64,000 nt of DNA, taken from Lachnospiraceae bacterium. GTDB lineage: Bacteria; Bacteroidota; Bacteroidia; Bacteroidales; Muribaculaceae. A model generated the notes under the pieces. It did not search any database. It saw only the letters and a program-made list of their open reading frames with translations, and had not been told where the DNA came from. The position numbers were made by a program, and so were the translations under genes. How positions within the stretch are numbered: position 1 is the stretch's first letter; each line of letters begins with the position of its first letter. Shown here piece after piece: positions 43,181 to 52,012 of this stretch. The stretch spans positions 1 to 64,000 of the forward strand of contig JAMPGZ010000004.1 of NCBI GenBank assembly GCA_023663655.1, given 5' to 3'.

Positions 43181-43807
43181 TCAAAATATCATAAACTCAG
43201 CTTCAGGGAAATGCCGTGCCACATACCGCTGGATAAAACCGGTGGTGTCTTCTGCAATCACCTTGTCTTTATCGAAATAGCTGTTGTAAATGACACCTTT
43301 AAGTTTTATTCCACGCGATTTTACAGCTTCGAGCGACAGCACTGTGTGGTTGATGGATCCAAGCACGCTATTGGTCACAAGCATGAGCGGAAGGTCATGC
43401 TCCTTCACATAGTCGATGGTGAAATAATCGTCGGTTATCGGCACCATCAAGCCCCCGGCACCCTCCACGAGCACCACGTCATAACGGCGGGCAAGCTCCT
43501 CGGTAGCGGCTTCAATCACTCCCGTATCAATAGTCTTGCCATCGATGCGTGCGGCAAGCTGGGCCGATGCCGGATAGGAGAAGATGACCGGAGCGGTGAG
43601 ATGGCTCACATCCTCTGGCAGCAATCCGGTTCCCATTATTTGGCGGTGGACCTCTATGTCCTCTGAAAACTCATCATTGCCCGTCTGTATGAACTTCTGC
43701 GTTATAACCCGTTTTCCATCCTCCATCAGTCGGCGGGCATACATCCCTGTCATGTAGGTTTTACCGGCATCAGTATCAATGCCCGAAATAAATATCACTT
43801 CACTCAT
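43181..43807 (-). CDS. bioD: Dethiobiotin synthase
   Basis: BioD carboxylates and cyclises 7,8-diaminononanoate to dethiobiotin with ATP. The 208-residue protein has the P-loop SGIDTDAGKTYMTG, the Lys/Thr segment ITQKFIQTGNDE, and VLVEGAGGLMVPI. Its start overlaps the bioGC stop by 8 nt. It is the last gene of the minus-strand biotin operon; bioB is not in the window. Confidence 0.96.
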   Translation of the reverse strand: MSEVIFISGIDTDAGKTYMTGMYARRLMEDGKRVITQKFIQTGNDEFSEDIEVHRQIMGTGLLPEDVSHLTAPVIFSYPASAQLAARIDGKTIDTGVIEAATEELARRYDVVLVEGAGGLMVPITDDYFTIDYVKEHDLPLMLVTNSVLGSINHTVLSLEAVKSRGIKLKGVIYNSYFDKDKVIAEDTTGFIQRYVARHFPEAEFMIF

Positions 43808-45176
43808 TGTCTTTACGTTTTATCACTATATATTGCGGATGATAAGTCAGCTTGCACACCCCATTCTCTCGCGGATACTTGGCAAGGATTTCGGCATAGC
43901 TCATCGCCACGTGTTTCAATCCGTTGACTCCGGTGTGGTTGAGATGAAGCATAACATCTCTCGGCGAGGCAAACTCCATGCTTCTGAGCTCCTCAACGGC
44001 GACAAGCGTGACACAGCAATCCGGCACCATCGCCTCAAGCTCGGAAAGCGTGTAATATCTGAGCGGCAAGCGTGTCAACCCTGTTATCTCTTTCATATTC
44101 TCCGTGCCAAAAGTTGACAGTGCCATCACACCGCCTTTTTTCAATTTGGATGCAGCCGTGCGTATGAATCTTGGCAAGTTATTAAACCATTGCACCGTCG
44201 CCGCCGACAATATGACATCAAAGGACCCGTCGGCGACATCCGCAATCATCGATTCAGCATCGCCGGCTACCACCTTCGCATCAACATTCAGATTCCTTGG
44301 GGCGAGATCCCACAATGTTATGTCGGCATCATTCAGTCCGGGCGCATAAAGCGATGTCAACATTCCTGTTCCTGACCCGATTTCAAGCAGAGACACGTGA
44401 GAATCCGGCATGAACCCACTCACATGATTCCATAGCACCTCAGCCATGGCTCGCTGAACCAACGCGGCATCATCGTATGTCGACGCGCTCACTGAAAAAC
44501 GCGCCGCCACAAGCTCCTTATCTATTATCTCCTGTTCTATTATACGGGTAAAATCGGGCAGATGCCCACCCGATGTATATCTCACCCTCGGCAATGCAGC
44601 CCATGCACGGGCAAGATTGGCGCACGGAAATATGCGGTCATCCTCAGCAATGACAGCACGATCCCAACCCGACACATCGCCACTCTCCTCCCTGCTCATC
44701 TCAAAGATCCGGGACAGCTCATGACGGAGATCATCAATATCTCTCTGTGGCTTTTTCGCGGCAAATGACTCATACTCCTCCCGCGTTCCACACATCCTCC
44801 TGTAAAACTTGGAAAGATTCCGTTCATCAAGCCCCGACAGTGTGCCTTGAAATATCGACTCGGGAATTCCAGTAAAATCATCAACCGGAGTGACCGACCC
44901 GTTGATAGCCACACGCAGCATAAGCGGGAAGCGATTGAGTCCCGACAGCAGCAATGAGGCAATATAAACGCCGAATGACCATGCGAAAAGATATATCTCG
45001 GAATAACCGTTCAGAAACGATTCTTCAAAATCCCGGTCAGTATAATCCCACACCACCATCACATCATATCCGGCAAAACTAAGATCAGAAAACAGATTGT
45101 CATCCATTCCCCATCCGGCAAATATAAGTATCAGCCGTGTATTTTTACCTGAATCTCCTATAAATGCCTGTTTCAT
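43800..45176 (-). CDS. bioGC: BioG-BioC fusion: pimeloyl-ACP methyl ester esterase and malonyl-ACP O-methyltransferase
   Basis: This 458-residue protein joins two biotin enzymes. Residues 1 to about 220 are BioG (DUF452), an alpha/beta-hydrolase with the nucleophile elbow FAWSFG (S67), a candidate acid at D179/D180 and H205 in SGGHLPDF. Residues about 224-458 are BioC, starting AARFSVSASTYDDAALVQRA with the SAM-binding LLEIGSGTGML (263-273). BioC methylates malonyl-ACP to start pimelate synthesis; BioG removes the methyl ester at the end. Having both activities on one chain is known in Bacteroidetes. The gene lies between bioF (1 nt) and bioD (8-nt overlap). Confidence 0.93.
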   Translation of the reverse strand: MKQAFIGDSGKNTRLILIFAGWGMDDNLFSDLSFAGYDVMVVWDYTDRDFEESFLNGYSEIYLFAWSFGVYIASLLLSGLNRFPLMLRVAINGSVTPVDDFTGIPESIFQGTLSGLDERNLSKFYRRMCGTREEYESFAAKKPQRDIDDLRHELSRIFEMSREESGDVSGWDRAVIAEDDRIFPCANLARAWAALPRVRYTSGGHLPDFTRIIEQEIIDKELVAARFSVSASTYDDAALVQRAMAEVLWNHVSGFMPDSHVSLLEIGSGTGMLTSLYAPGLNDADITLWDLAPRNLNVDAKVVAGDAESMIADVADGSFDVILSAATVQWFNNLPRFIRTAASKLKKGGVMALSTFGTENMKEITGLTRLPLRYYTLSELEAMVPDCCVTLVAVEELRSMEFASPRDVMLHLNHTGVNGLKHVAMSYAEILAKYPRENGVCKLTYHPQYIVIKRKDNE

Positions 45177-45177
45177 A

Positions 45178-46299
45178 TCAGTCTTTTAAAATAGCACCGA
45201 CACACTTTATCAGTCCGTCTATATCATCATGCGTCATCGAAGCGCTTATGCTGAAACGCAAACGCTCGGTACCGGCAGGGACAGTGGGAGTGCGTATAGG
45301 CAACGCCTTGTAGCCCATGGCATACAGTTTGCCCGACATCTCTACCGCCAGCTTTGCATCACCTACTATCAACGGTTGGATATGCGATGCCTCTGAGGCT
45401 ATCTTCAAGCCGGCGTTAAGGCGCCGCGACAATTCCTCAACGTGCCGGCGCTCGCTTTCCATCCCTGTGAGAGTTTCAACCATAAACCGGGTCCATGCCG
45501 AGGTCATTGGCGACAACGCGGTCGAAAAGATAAAACTGCGAGCCTTGTTGACCAAAAATCGCTTTATCTCATCGGAAACAGCAGCAAATGCTCCCGACGA
45601 AGCAGCCGCTTTACCGAAAGTCCCCACGATAATATCCACTTCGGGATAACCGCAGGCATAGCCAAGACCCATCTTTCCACACACTCCGAAAGCATGAGCC
45701 TCGTCGACATACAACAGCACATTGGGATAACGACGCTTGATCTCCACCAGCCTGCCGATGTCGGCACGGTCACCGTCCATGCTGAACACCGATTCCGTCA
45801 CCACCAGCACACGCTCATAGTCTTTTGCCGACTTGTCAAGAATGCGTTCAAGATGAGCATAGTCATTATGCCTGAACCTCACGAATGGGGCACGCGACAG
45901 AATCATGCCGTCGATGATGCTCGCATGACTCAACTTGTCGGCGACTACAAAAGTCCCCTCTGAGGCAAGCGACGATATTATGCCGGTGTTGGCATGATAA
46001 CCGCTGTTGAAAAGCAGCACATCCCTGCCGTAAAGCTCACCGAGCATCCTTTCAAGAGCGATATGCTCTTTCTGGCACGAGGCAAGTAGACGCGATGCCG
46101 ACGAGGACATCAGCAATCCACGGTTTCTATCATCAGCAAAGAACTCCTGCTGCAAATCGGTTCTGAGAGCCAGCCCCATATAATCATTCGTCGAGAAATC
46201 CACACATTTTCCCGCCGCATCCTCCGAAGGAATCATGCGGTAATTGCCGGTTCTCTCAAGATTATCCAATATTTCCTTATAACTTGCCATACCGATCAA
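45178..46299 (-). CDS. bioF: 8-amino-7-oxononanoate synthase
   Basis: BioF condenses pimeloyl-ACP and alanine in a PLP-dependent reaction. The 373-residue protein has the fold type I features [16 protein letters not shown] and the PLP-lysine region [16 protein letters not shown]. The start codon at 46299 overlaps the bioA stop by 4 nt; MASYKE at 46290 is an alternative. Confidence 0.95.
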   Translation of the reverse strand: MIGMASYKEILDNLERTGNYRMIPSEDAAGKCVDFSTNDYMGLALRTDLQQEFFADDRNRGLLMSSSASRLLASCQKEHIALERMLGELYGRDVLLFNSGYHANTGIISSLASEGTFVVADKLSHASIIDGMILSRAPFVRFRHNDYAHLERILDKSAKDYERVLVVTESVFSMDGDRADIGRLVEIKRRYPNVLLYVDEAHAFGVCGKMGLGYACGYPEVDIIVGTFGKAAASSGAFAAVSDEIKRFLVNKARSFIFSTALSPMTSAWTRFMVETLTGMESERRHVEELSRRLNAGLKIASEASHIQPLIVGDAKLAVEMSGKLYAMGYKALPIRTPTVPAGTERLRFSISASMTHDDIDGLIKCVGAILKD

Positions 46300-47579
46300 G
46301 GCAATATATCAATCATCCCGCGGCACAGCCTGCGCAATTGCTCTTCACTTATCACGTAGGGAGGCATGACATACACGTTTCTTCCGAAAGGTCTTATCCA
46401 CACCCCGGCTTTCACACAGCGTTTCTGGAATTCGCCCACATCCACCGGCTCCTCCATCTCAATCACGCCTATGCTGCCCAGGACTCTCACATCTCTTACG
46501 CCCGTGCGGCAGGCGGCAGGAGCAAGCTCCTCCTTCAATATCCTCTCAATCTCCTTAAGGCGAGCTTCCATGTCGCAGCCGCGAAGCAACTTCAGCGAAG
46601 CGATCGCCACAGAGCAAGCAAGCGGATTGCCCATGAAAGTGGGACCATGCATGAGCACTCCCGCCTCGCCCCGCGAGATGGTGTCGGCGACCTCCTTGGT
46701 TGTCAATACCGCGCTCATGGTCATATAACCTCCGGTCAACCCTTTGCCCACGCACATGATGTCAGGCTCGACACCTGCCCATTCCCATGCGAAACACTTG
46801 CCCGTGCGCCAGAATCCGGTGGCAATTTCATCAAATATAAGATATACGCCATATTTGTCGCATAGCTTCCGAGCCTCGACAAGATACTGAGGATGATAGA
46901 ACCGCATACCTCCGGCACCTTGAACCACAGGCTCAAGAATAAGCGCTGCAATCTCATCATGATGCTTTTCAAGAACCGATGCAAGCTCATTCATGGCATC
47001 GGAATCCCATGCGTCATAGAACCCCACGCGAGGAGCCTCAACGAAATAACGTATAGGCAACGACGGTCCAAACGCGCCATGCATTCCCGTGACCGGATCA
47101 CACACACTCATAGCATTCCAAGTATCGCCGTGATAACCGCTGCGTATAGTCACAAAGTTGGACTTCCGGTGGCTGCCGCTGCGCGACACCGCCGCCTGAA
47201 CCGCCATCTTCATTGCCACCTCAACCGCCACCGACCCTGAGTCGGCATAAAATATATTGTGCATCGTGGGTGGCGCTATCTCAAGAAGCAGCTTCCCGAG
47301 TTCTATCGCCGGATCATGGGTAAATCCGCCAAACATCACATGGGACATCTTGTCGATCTGAGCCTTAGCGGCTTCATTTATAGTCCTGTTATTGTAGCCG
47401 TGAATCACACACCACCACGACGACATTCCGTCGATGAGTTCCGTGCCATCGGCAAGGGTGATAACAACACCTTCTGCCGACTTCACTTTATAAGTGGGGA
47501 GAGGATCTATTGTGGAGGTATAAGGATGCCATAAATGCTCCCTATCCCACGAATCATGCAACGATACCTGATCAGTCAT
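46296..47579 (-). CDS. bioA: Adenosylmethionine-8-amino-7-oxononanoate transaminase
   Basis: BioA transaminates KAPA to diaminononanoate using SAM as amino donor. The 427-residue protein has [52 protein letters not shown] and the PLP lysine in [11 protein letters not shown]. The Trp-His-Pro start and the Tyr-rich entry are typical of BioA as opposed to other class III aminotransferases. It is the first gene of the operon. Confidence 0.96.
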   Translation of the reverse strand: MTDQVSLHDSWDREHLWHPYTSTIDPLPTYKVKSAEGVVITLADGTELIDGMSSWWCVIHGYNNRTINEAAKAQIDKMSHVMFGGFTHDPAIELGKLLLEIAPPTMHNIFYADSGSVAVEVAMKMAVQAAVSRSGSHRKSNFVTIRSGYHGDTWNAMSVCDPVTGMHGAFGPSLPIRYFVEAPRVGFYDAWDSDAMNELASVLEKHHDEIAALILEPVVQGAGGMRFYHPQYLVEARKLCDKYGVYLIFDEIATGFWRTGKCFAWEWAGVEPDIMCVGKGLTGGYMTMSAVLTTKEVADTISRGEAGVLMHGPTFMGNPLACSVAIASLKLLRGCDMEARLKEIERILKEELAPAACRTGVRDVRVLGSIGVIEMEEPVDVGEFQKRCVKAGVWIRPFGRNVYVMPPYVISEEQLRRLCRGMIDILP

Positions 47580-47607
47580 TTTTATCTGTTTTAAATCCCG
47601 CTACAGG

Positions 47608-47638
47608 AGACAATTTTGTCTTACGGCATACAAAATTA
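47608..47638 (-). promoter_or_regulatory. Promoter and inverted repeat before bioA
   Basis: TAATTTTG on the minus strand (plus CAAAATTA, 47631-47638) fits a -7 box. AGACAA-TT-TTGTCT (47608-47621) lies just inside the expected transcript start and could be an operator or a small hairpin. No TTG is seen at the standard distance. Confidence 0.45.
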
Positions 47639-47735
47639 GCGCATATTTCAATTAATGCATAAGATTACTATGATTTATCCACTATTATTTTTAACATTTT
47701 AACCTAAATACCAATGACATTATAAATTTAATTTT

Positions 47736-47743
47736 TACCTTTG
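47736..47743 (+). promoter_or_regulatory. -7 box of the ROK kinase gene
   Basis: TACCTTTG lies 41 nt before the ATG at 47785. The -33 element is not clear. Confidence 0.5.
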
Positions 47744-47784
47744 TGGAAAACCAAACCCAAGTTAAACTTAAATTATAACCACAG

Positions 47785-48777
47785 ATGAAACCATACGTAG
47801 TCGGAATAGACATAGGTGGAACCAACACTGTATTCGGGATAGTTGACGCAAGAGGAAACGTAATCGGAAGCGCGGCAATAAAGACCGGCAAACACACTGA
47901 TGTTAATGATTATATAGCGGAACTGTCAACCGCCCTTAAAGCGCTCATAAACACTCATGACGCCAACGGCAAAATCGCCGGAATAGGCGTGGGAGCACCC
48001 AACGCCAATTACTTCACAGGAGTGATTGAGAATCCGCCAAACCTGCCATGGGAAGGCAATATACCATTCGCCCATCTTCTTCATGAGGCAATGGACATCC
48101 CGGTAGCAATCACCAACGACGCCAATGCCGCCGCAATCGGCGAAATGACCTACGGTGTAGCCCGGGGAATGAAAGATTTCATCATGATTACTCTCGGAAC
48201 CGGTGTCGGCAGCGGCATTGTAGTGAACGGACAGCTCGTGTATGGACACGACGGTTTCGCCGGAGAGCTCGGACACGTAATCGTAAAGCCGTCCAACGGA
48301 CGTATGTGCGGTTGCGGCAGAACCGGATGCCTCGAAACCTACTGCTCGGCTACAGGTGTGGCACGCACTGCACGCGAATTCCTTGAAACCCGCACCGACC
48401 CGTCGAAACTTCGCGAGCTCCCTATCGAGGAGATCACATCCAAAGATGTATATGATGCAGCAATGGCAGGCGACAAACTCGCAAAAGAGATATTCAAGTA
48501 CACCGGCGAGATCATGGGAGCGGCATTTGCCAACTTCGTATGCTTCTCAAGCCCTGAGGCAATCGTACTGTTCGGAGGATTGTCGCGTTCGGGCGACCTG
48601 CTCATGAAGCCCATCCATGAATCAATGGAAAGAAATATGCTCGGAGTATATAAAGGTAAAACCAAGCTGCTTCTATCTGAACTTAAAGAGAGCGATGCCG
48701 CTGTTCTCGGAGCAAGCGCGCTCGGTTGGGAAGCACGCCAAACACCGGCTATTTCATCAACTCAGCCTGTAGCCTAA
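47785..48777 (+). CDS. ROK family sugar kinase (probable glucokinase)
   Basis: This 330-residue protein starts with the ATP-binding GIDIGGTNTVFGIVD and has the catalytic-Asp region AITNDANAAAIGEM, then MITLGTGVGSGIV. The ROK zinc motif is in MCGCGRTGCLETYCS. The lack of an N-terminal helix-turn-helix marks a kinase rather than a NagC/Mlc repressor. Glucose is the most likely substrate, by family. It is monocistronic, ending at a repeat-built terminator. Confidence 0.92.
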   Translation: MKPYVVGIDIGGTNTVFGIVDARGNVIGSAAIKTGKHTDVNDYIAELSTALKALINTHDANGKIAGIGVGAPNANYFTGVIENPPNLPWEGNIPFAHLLHEAMDIPVAITNDANAAAIGEMTYGVARGMKDFIMITLGTGVGSGIVVNGQLVYGHDGFAGELGHVIVKPSNGRMCGCGRTGCLETYCSATGVARTAREFLETRTDPSKLRELPIEEITSKDVYDAAMAGDKLAKEIFKYTGEIMGAAFANFVCFSSPEAIVLFGGLSRSGDLLMKPIHESMERNMLGVYKGKTKLLLSELKESDAAVLGASALGWEARQTPAISSTQPVA

Positions 48778-48780
48778 TCA

Positions 48781-48826
48781 CTAAGGTCATTAAGGTCGTT
48801 AAAGTCTTTAAAGTCTTTAACGACCT
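48781..48826. repeat. 9-bp tandem repeat, copy B, forming a bidirectional terminator
   Basis: Units TAAGGTCAT, TAAGGTCGT, TAAAGTCTT, TAAAGTCTT and TAACGACCT are arranged so that AAGGTCGTTAAAG and CTTTAACGACCTT form a 13-bp stem. It lies in the 50 bp between the convergent ROK and comF genes. The motif matches copy A at 28921. Confidence 0.65.
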
Positions 48827-48827
48827 T

Positions 48828-49529
48828 TCAACTAAGCTTGGTGATTGCGAGAGTGAGTACTGATATCCGTGCTGTCGGCACGGCTTGATGGATGGCGTTG
48901 CAGCAAGTGAGCAGCGTAGCCCCGGTGGTGAGCACATCGTCAATGACAAGCACGTGCTTTCCGGAAAGCTCATCGGGATTCTTTGCCTCGTAATCGCCCT
49001 TGGAATTGAGCCATCGCGAAAACACACCCTTGCGGGTCTGCGTCTTTCTGAACCGCGCCGCCTTCAGGTTTCTGCCTATTCTTATCCCCGTCACATCCCT
49101 TATCCCCTTAGCGATATAGTCAGTCTGGTTATATCCGCGCATCATGAGCTTCAACGGATGCAACGGCACCCCTACAATCACGTCTATACCCTCAAAAAAG
49201 CCTGACCGCTGCAACTCACGTGCATATTTCCGGGCAAGAATCCTGAGTAATTCAGGATGCCCGTTATACTTACCACGGTGGATCATTGCCGCATACGGAC
49301 TCTCGCGGTAATAATAAAACCATCCGGCACCACGATCCACAGGCGTAGTTCCGGCAAGACGCTCATGAACCACACTGAACGGCGACTCATGCACATTTGT
49401 CCGTGGCAGGTTATATGAACAGTGCAAGCACATAGCCTCCTCCCCCGGAGCGAGTCTGCGTCCGCACATCTCACAAAGATTCGGATAAATCAGGTTCAGA
49501 ATGCTGTTAAAAATCCTCTTCATCGCCAT
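48828..49529 (-). CDS. ComF family phosphoribosyltransferase-like protein
   Basis: This 233-residue protein has N-terminal zinc-finger-like cysteines (CEMCGRRLAPGEEAMCLHC), then a type I phosphoribosyltransferase domain with GVPLHPLKLMMRGYNQ and the PRPP loop VLVIDDVLTTGATLLT. ComF homologues support DNA uptake in competent bacteria; in Bacteroidetes the role is unproven. Its 5' end overlaps recX by about 20 nt. It is the last gene of prmC-recX-comF. Confidence 0.9.
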   Translation of the reverse strand: MAMKRIFNSILNLIYPNLCEMCGRRLAPGEEAMCLHCSYNLPRTNVHESPFSVVHERLAGTTPVDRGAGWFYYYRESPYAAMIHRGKYNGHPELLRILARKYARELQRSGFFEGIDVIVGVPLHPLKLMMRGYNQTDYIAKGIRDVTGIRIGRNLKAARFRKTQTRKGVFSRWLNSKGDYEAKNPDELSGKHVLVIDDVLTTGATLLTCCNAIHQAVPTARISVLTLAITKLS

Positions 49530-49995
49530 TTCTCAACCGGTCAAGCGCATTCTTGACATATTTCCACTCAAAACCCCGGCTCATAGCGAAACGCGCCAAG
49601 CGTTGTGCATCCTCCCTTGACAACGGCACATCCATATCCTGAGCTTTGCGCTTCACTATCACCGATACCGACTCCTGATACTCATCCTCATCAATAAGGT
49701 CAAGAGCCTCATCGACAAAATCGCGTGGAATGCGCTTTACAGCCAACGCCTGCGATATTTTAACACGCCCCCACCGGCTGAACAGGAATTTGGACCTCAC
49801 AAAAGCCTCGGCATAACGACGCTCATCGATGAACCGCCGGCTCTCCAATGATTCAAGTATCTTTTCCTTATCAGATGAACCAATGCCCCATTGCCGCAAT
49901 TTCTCCGAGATTTCCGAACGGCACCGCTCGCTCCGGGCACACAGGTCCTCCGCTTTGACCAACGCCTCCTTCGATGTAATCTGCCGTTTAATCAT
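49507..49995 (-). CDS. recX: Regulatory protein RecX
   Basis: RecX caps and modulates RecA filaments. The 162-residue protein is made of three-helix repeats, with the typical SRRFIDERRYAEAFVRSKFL and RWGRVKISQALAVKRIPRDF. It lies away from recA, between prmC (8-nt overlap) and comF, in an operon with DNA-handling proteins. Confidence 0.88.
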   Translation of the reverse strand: MIKRQITSKEALVKAEDLCARSERCRSEISEKLRQWGIGSSDKEKILESLESRRFIDERRYAEAFVRSKFLFSRWGRVKISQALAVKRIPRDFVDEALDLIDEDEYQESVSVIVKRKAQDMDVPLSREDAQRLARFAMSRGFEWKYVKNALDRLRNGDEEDF

Positions 49996-50857
49996 AGTTC
50001 TTTGAACAAGCGATTACAAAACGCTGCCTGCCGGTCATGTCGGCTACCGAATGAACATCCTCAAGCCCGAATGAACGAAGCATCTCGCAAAGAGGCTCCA
50101 CTCCGAGTGGATTTATCTCAAGATACAGCTTACCGCCCGGCAAAAGAGCTCCTGCGGCATATCGCCCGATAGCCTTGCAGAACCGAAGCGGATCATCGTC
50201 GGGCACAAACAGAGCCAAGTGCGGTTCATAGTCCAGCACATTGGCATCCATCGCCTTAGCTTCGCTGTCGAGCACATACGGAGGATTGCTCACGATTATG
50301 TCATAGACAGGCTCCTTGGGAGGCTGCATGGCGAGCACATCTTCAACCGTGAACTTTACTTTAACTTTCAACGCATCGGCATTGCGTCGTGCGACATCTA
50401 TTGCCGCCTCGGAGATATCAACACCCTTCACAATCGGGAATTTAAGCCCGCGCGCAAGAGCCACAGCGATGCAACCCGATCCGGTGCACAGGTCAAGCAC
50501 CTGCAAGTCGGTTCTGTCACTCCACTCTTTCACTATGATATCCACCAGCTCCTCAGTCTCGGGACGCGGGATAAGCACATCGGGCGACACGATTATATCA
50601 AGACCATAGAAACGGGTGTGACCGAATATGTATTGAAGCGGTTCATCGGCAAGCAACCGCTTCACAACTTCATCGATTCTGTGACGGGTAAAATCAGAAA
50701 TTGTAGTATCTTTGCGTAACACTATATCGACAGGCGAATAGCCCGCAACCTCGGCATAAACCGCTCGCGACAACGCCAAAGCCTCATCGGCGGAAAAATG
50801 ACCGGTCAATGATTGCCGTGTGGCGGCAAACGCGTCATGTAATGATATATCAGCCAT
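49988..50857 (-). CDS. prmC: Peptide chain release factor N(5)-glutamine methyltransferase
   Basis: PrmC methylates the GGQ glutamine of release factors RF1 and RF2. The predicted protein of 289 residues has an N-terminal helical domain and a SAM-dependent methyltransferase domain with VLDLCTGSGCIAVALA and the catalytic NPPY in IIVSNPPYVLDSE. The start MADISLHDAF at 50857 is preferred; a further in-frame ATG at 50875 adds six hydrophobic residues. The divergent ribD gene begins 41 nt away. Confidence 0.95.
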   Translation of the reverse strand: MADISLHDAFAATRQSLTGHFSADEALALSRAVYAEVAGYSPVDIVLRKDTTISDFTRHRIDEVVKRLLADEPLQYIFGHTRFYGLDIIVSPDVLIPRPETEELVDIIVKEWSDRTDLQVLDLCTGSGCIAVALARGLKFPIVKGVDISEAAIDVARRNADALKVKVKFTVEDVLAMQPPKEPVYDIIVSNPPYVLDSEAKAMDANVLDYEPHLALFVPDDDPLRFCKAIGRYAAGALLPGGKLYLEINPLGVEPLCEMLRSFGLEDVHSVADMTGRQRFVIACSKNYD

Positions 50858-50898
50858 AGAAAACAAAATTAACAAATAATATCTACATTAAGAAACAA

Positions 50899-51909
50899 AT
50901 GGAGGAAGAAAACGACATAATATATATGCGCCGGGCTATCGAACTTGCACGTCACGGCATGGGCAACGCGTCACCCAATCCGATGGTCGGCGCTGTCATA
51001 GTGTGCGACGGCGAAATCATAGGCGAGGGCTACCACCGCCGGTGTGGCGAAGGACACGCCGAAGTAAACGCGGTAGCATCGGTCAAAAAGCGCGACTTGC
51101 TCACACGGTCAACCATCTACGTGACTCTCGAGCCATGCTCTCACTACGGCAAAACGCCTCCATGCTCAAAGTTGATAATAGACACAGGCATCCCGCGTGT
51201 GGTGGTGGGATCGCTCGACCCGTTTGCCAAAGTGAGCGGACGAGGAATAAAAATGCTCACCGATGCAGGAATAGATGTGACCGTTGGAGTACTTGAAGAG
51301 GAATGCAAGGCTATCAATCCGGTGTTCATGACCGCACACTCCAAGCACCGACCCTACATAACACTGAAATGGGCGCAAAGCTGCGACGGATTCATAGACC
51401 ACATCCGGAATTCCGGCAACGGCGACCAACCGGCACAACTGTCGACACCGTTGACCTTCACGCTATCCCACCGGCTCAGAACACTAAACGACGCCATAAT
51501 GGTGGGGAGAGGCACAGTCATAGCCGACAATCCCTCATTGACTCCGAGACGCTGGAAAGGAAGATCACCGATAAGAGTGGTCGCCGCCGACCCCCGGAAA
51601 ATGCCTGCCGATGCCCGGCTGTTGACCGACGGAAATGAAACCATCATCCTCGACTCGGCGGAATCCAAAGATCTCCATGCCATGATGACAGAGTTGTATT
51701 CAAAAGGCATAACATCGGTGCTCGTGGAAGGTGGAGCCAAGCTATTGCAATCATTCATCGACCTGGGATTATGGGACAAGGCGAGGGTGGAAGTCTCGCC
51801 CGCCGAGATAGGCAGCGGGGTAAAAGCCCCGGCGCTTCCGGCAATTCCTCAACGGATGTTAACAATTCAAGGCAACCGACTGTTTTTCTATACCAATAAC
51901 GCTGATTAA
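50899..51909 (+). CDS. ribD: Bifunctional riboflavin deaminase/reductase
   Basis: RibD deaminates and then reduces the pyrimidine precursor in riboflavin synthesis. The 336-residue protein has a zinc deaminase domain (HAEVNAV; LEPCSHYGKTPPC) and a C-terminal reductase domain (about 150-336, with PYITLKWAQSCDGFI and VLVEGGAKLLQSFI). The gene is divergent from prmC and has no other rib gene next to it. Confidence 0.95.
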   Translation: MEEENDIIYMRRAIELARHGMGNASPNPMVGAVIVCDGEIIGEGYHRRCGEGHAEVNAVASVKKRDLLTRSTIYVTLEPCSHYGKTPPCSKLIIDTGIPRVVVGSLDPFAKVSGRGIKMLTDAGIDVTVGVLEEECKAINPVFMTAHSKHRPYITLKWAQSCDGFIDHIRNSGNGDQPAQLSTPLTFTLSHRLRTLNDAIMVGRGTVIADNPSLTPRRWKGRSPIRVVAADPRKMPADARLLTDGNETIILDSAESKDLHAMMTELYSKGITSVLVEGGAKLLQSFIDLGLWDKARVEVSPAEIGSGVKAPALPAIPQRMLTIQGNRLFFYTNNAD

Positions 51910-51974
51910 GCCGTTAAAAAGACCTAAATATATGTTTTTGCCCCCAATATCTGCGTCATTCACGAAAATGTTGC

Positions 51975-51982
51975 TAAATTTG
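51975..51982 (+). promoter_or_regulatory. -7 box before the DUF6242 gene
   Basis: TAAATTTG lies 30 nt before the ATG at 52013. It may drive the whole DUF6242-DUF6089-uppS-bamA run. Confidence 0.5.
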
Positions 51983-52012
51983 CAAATTGAAAATTAATGT
52001 CAATATATTAAA

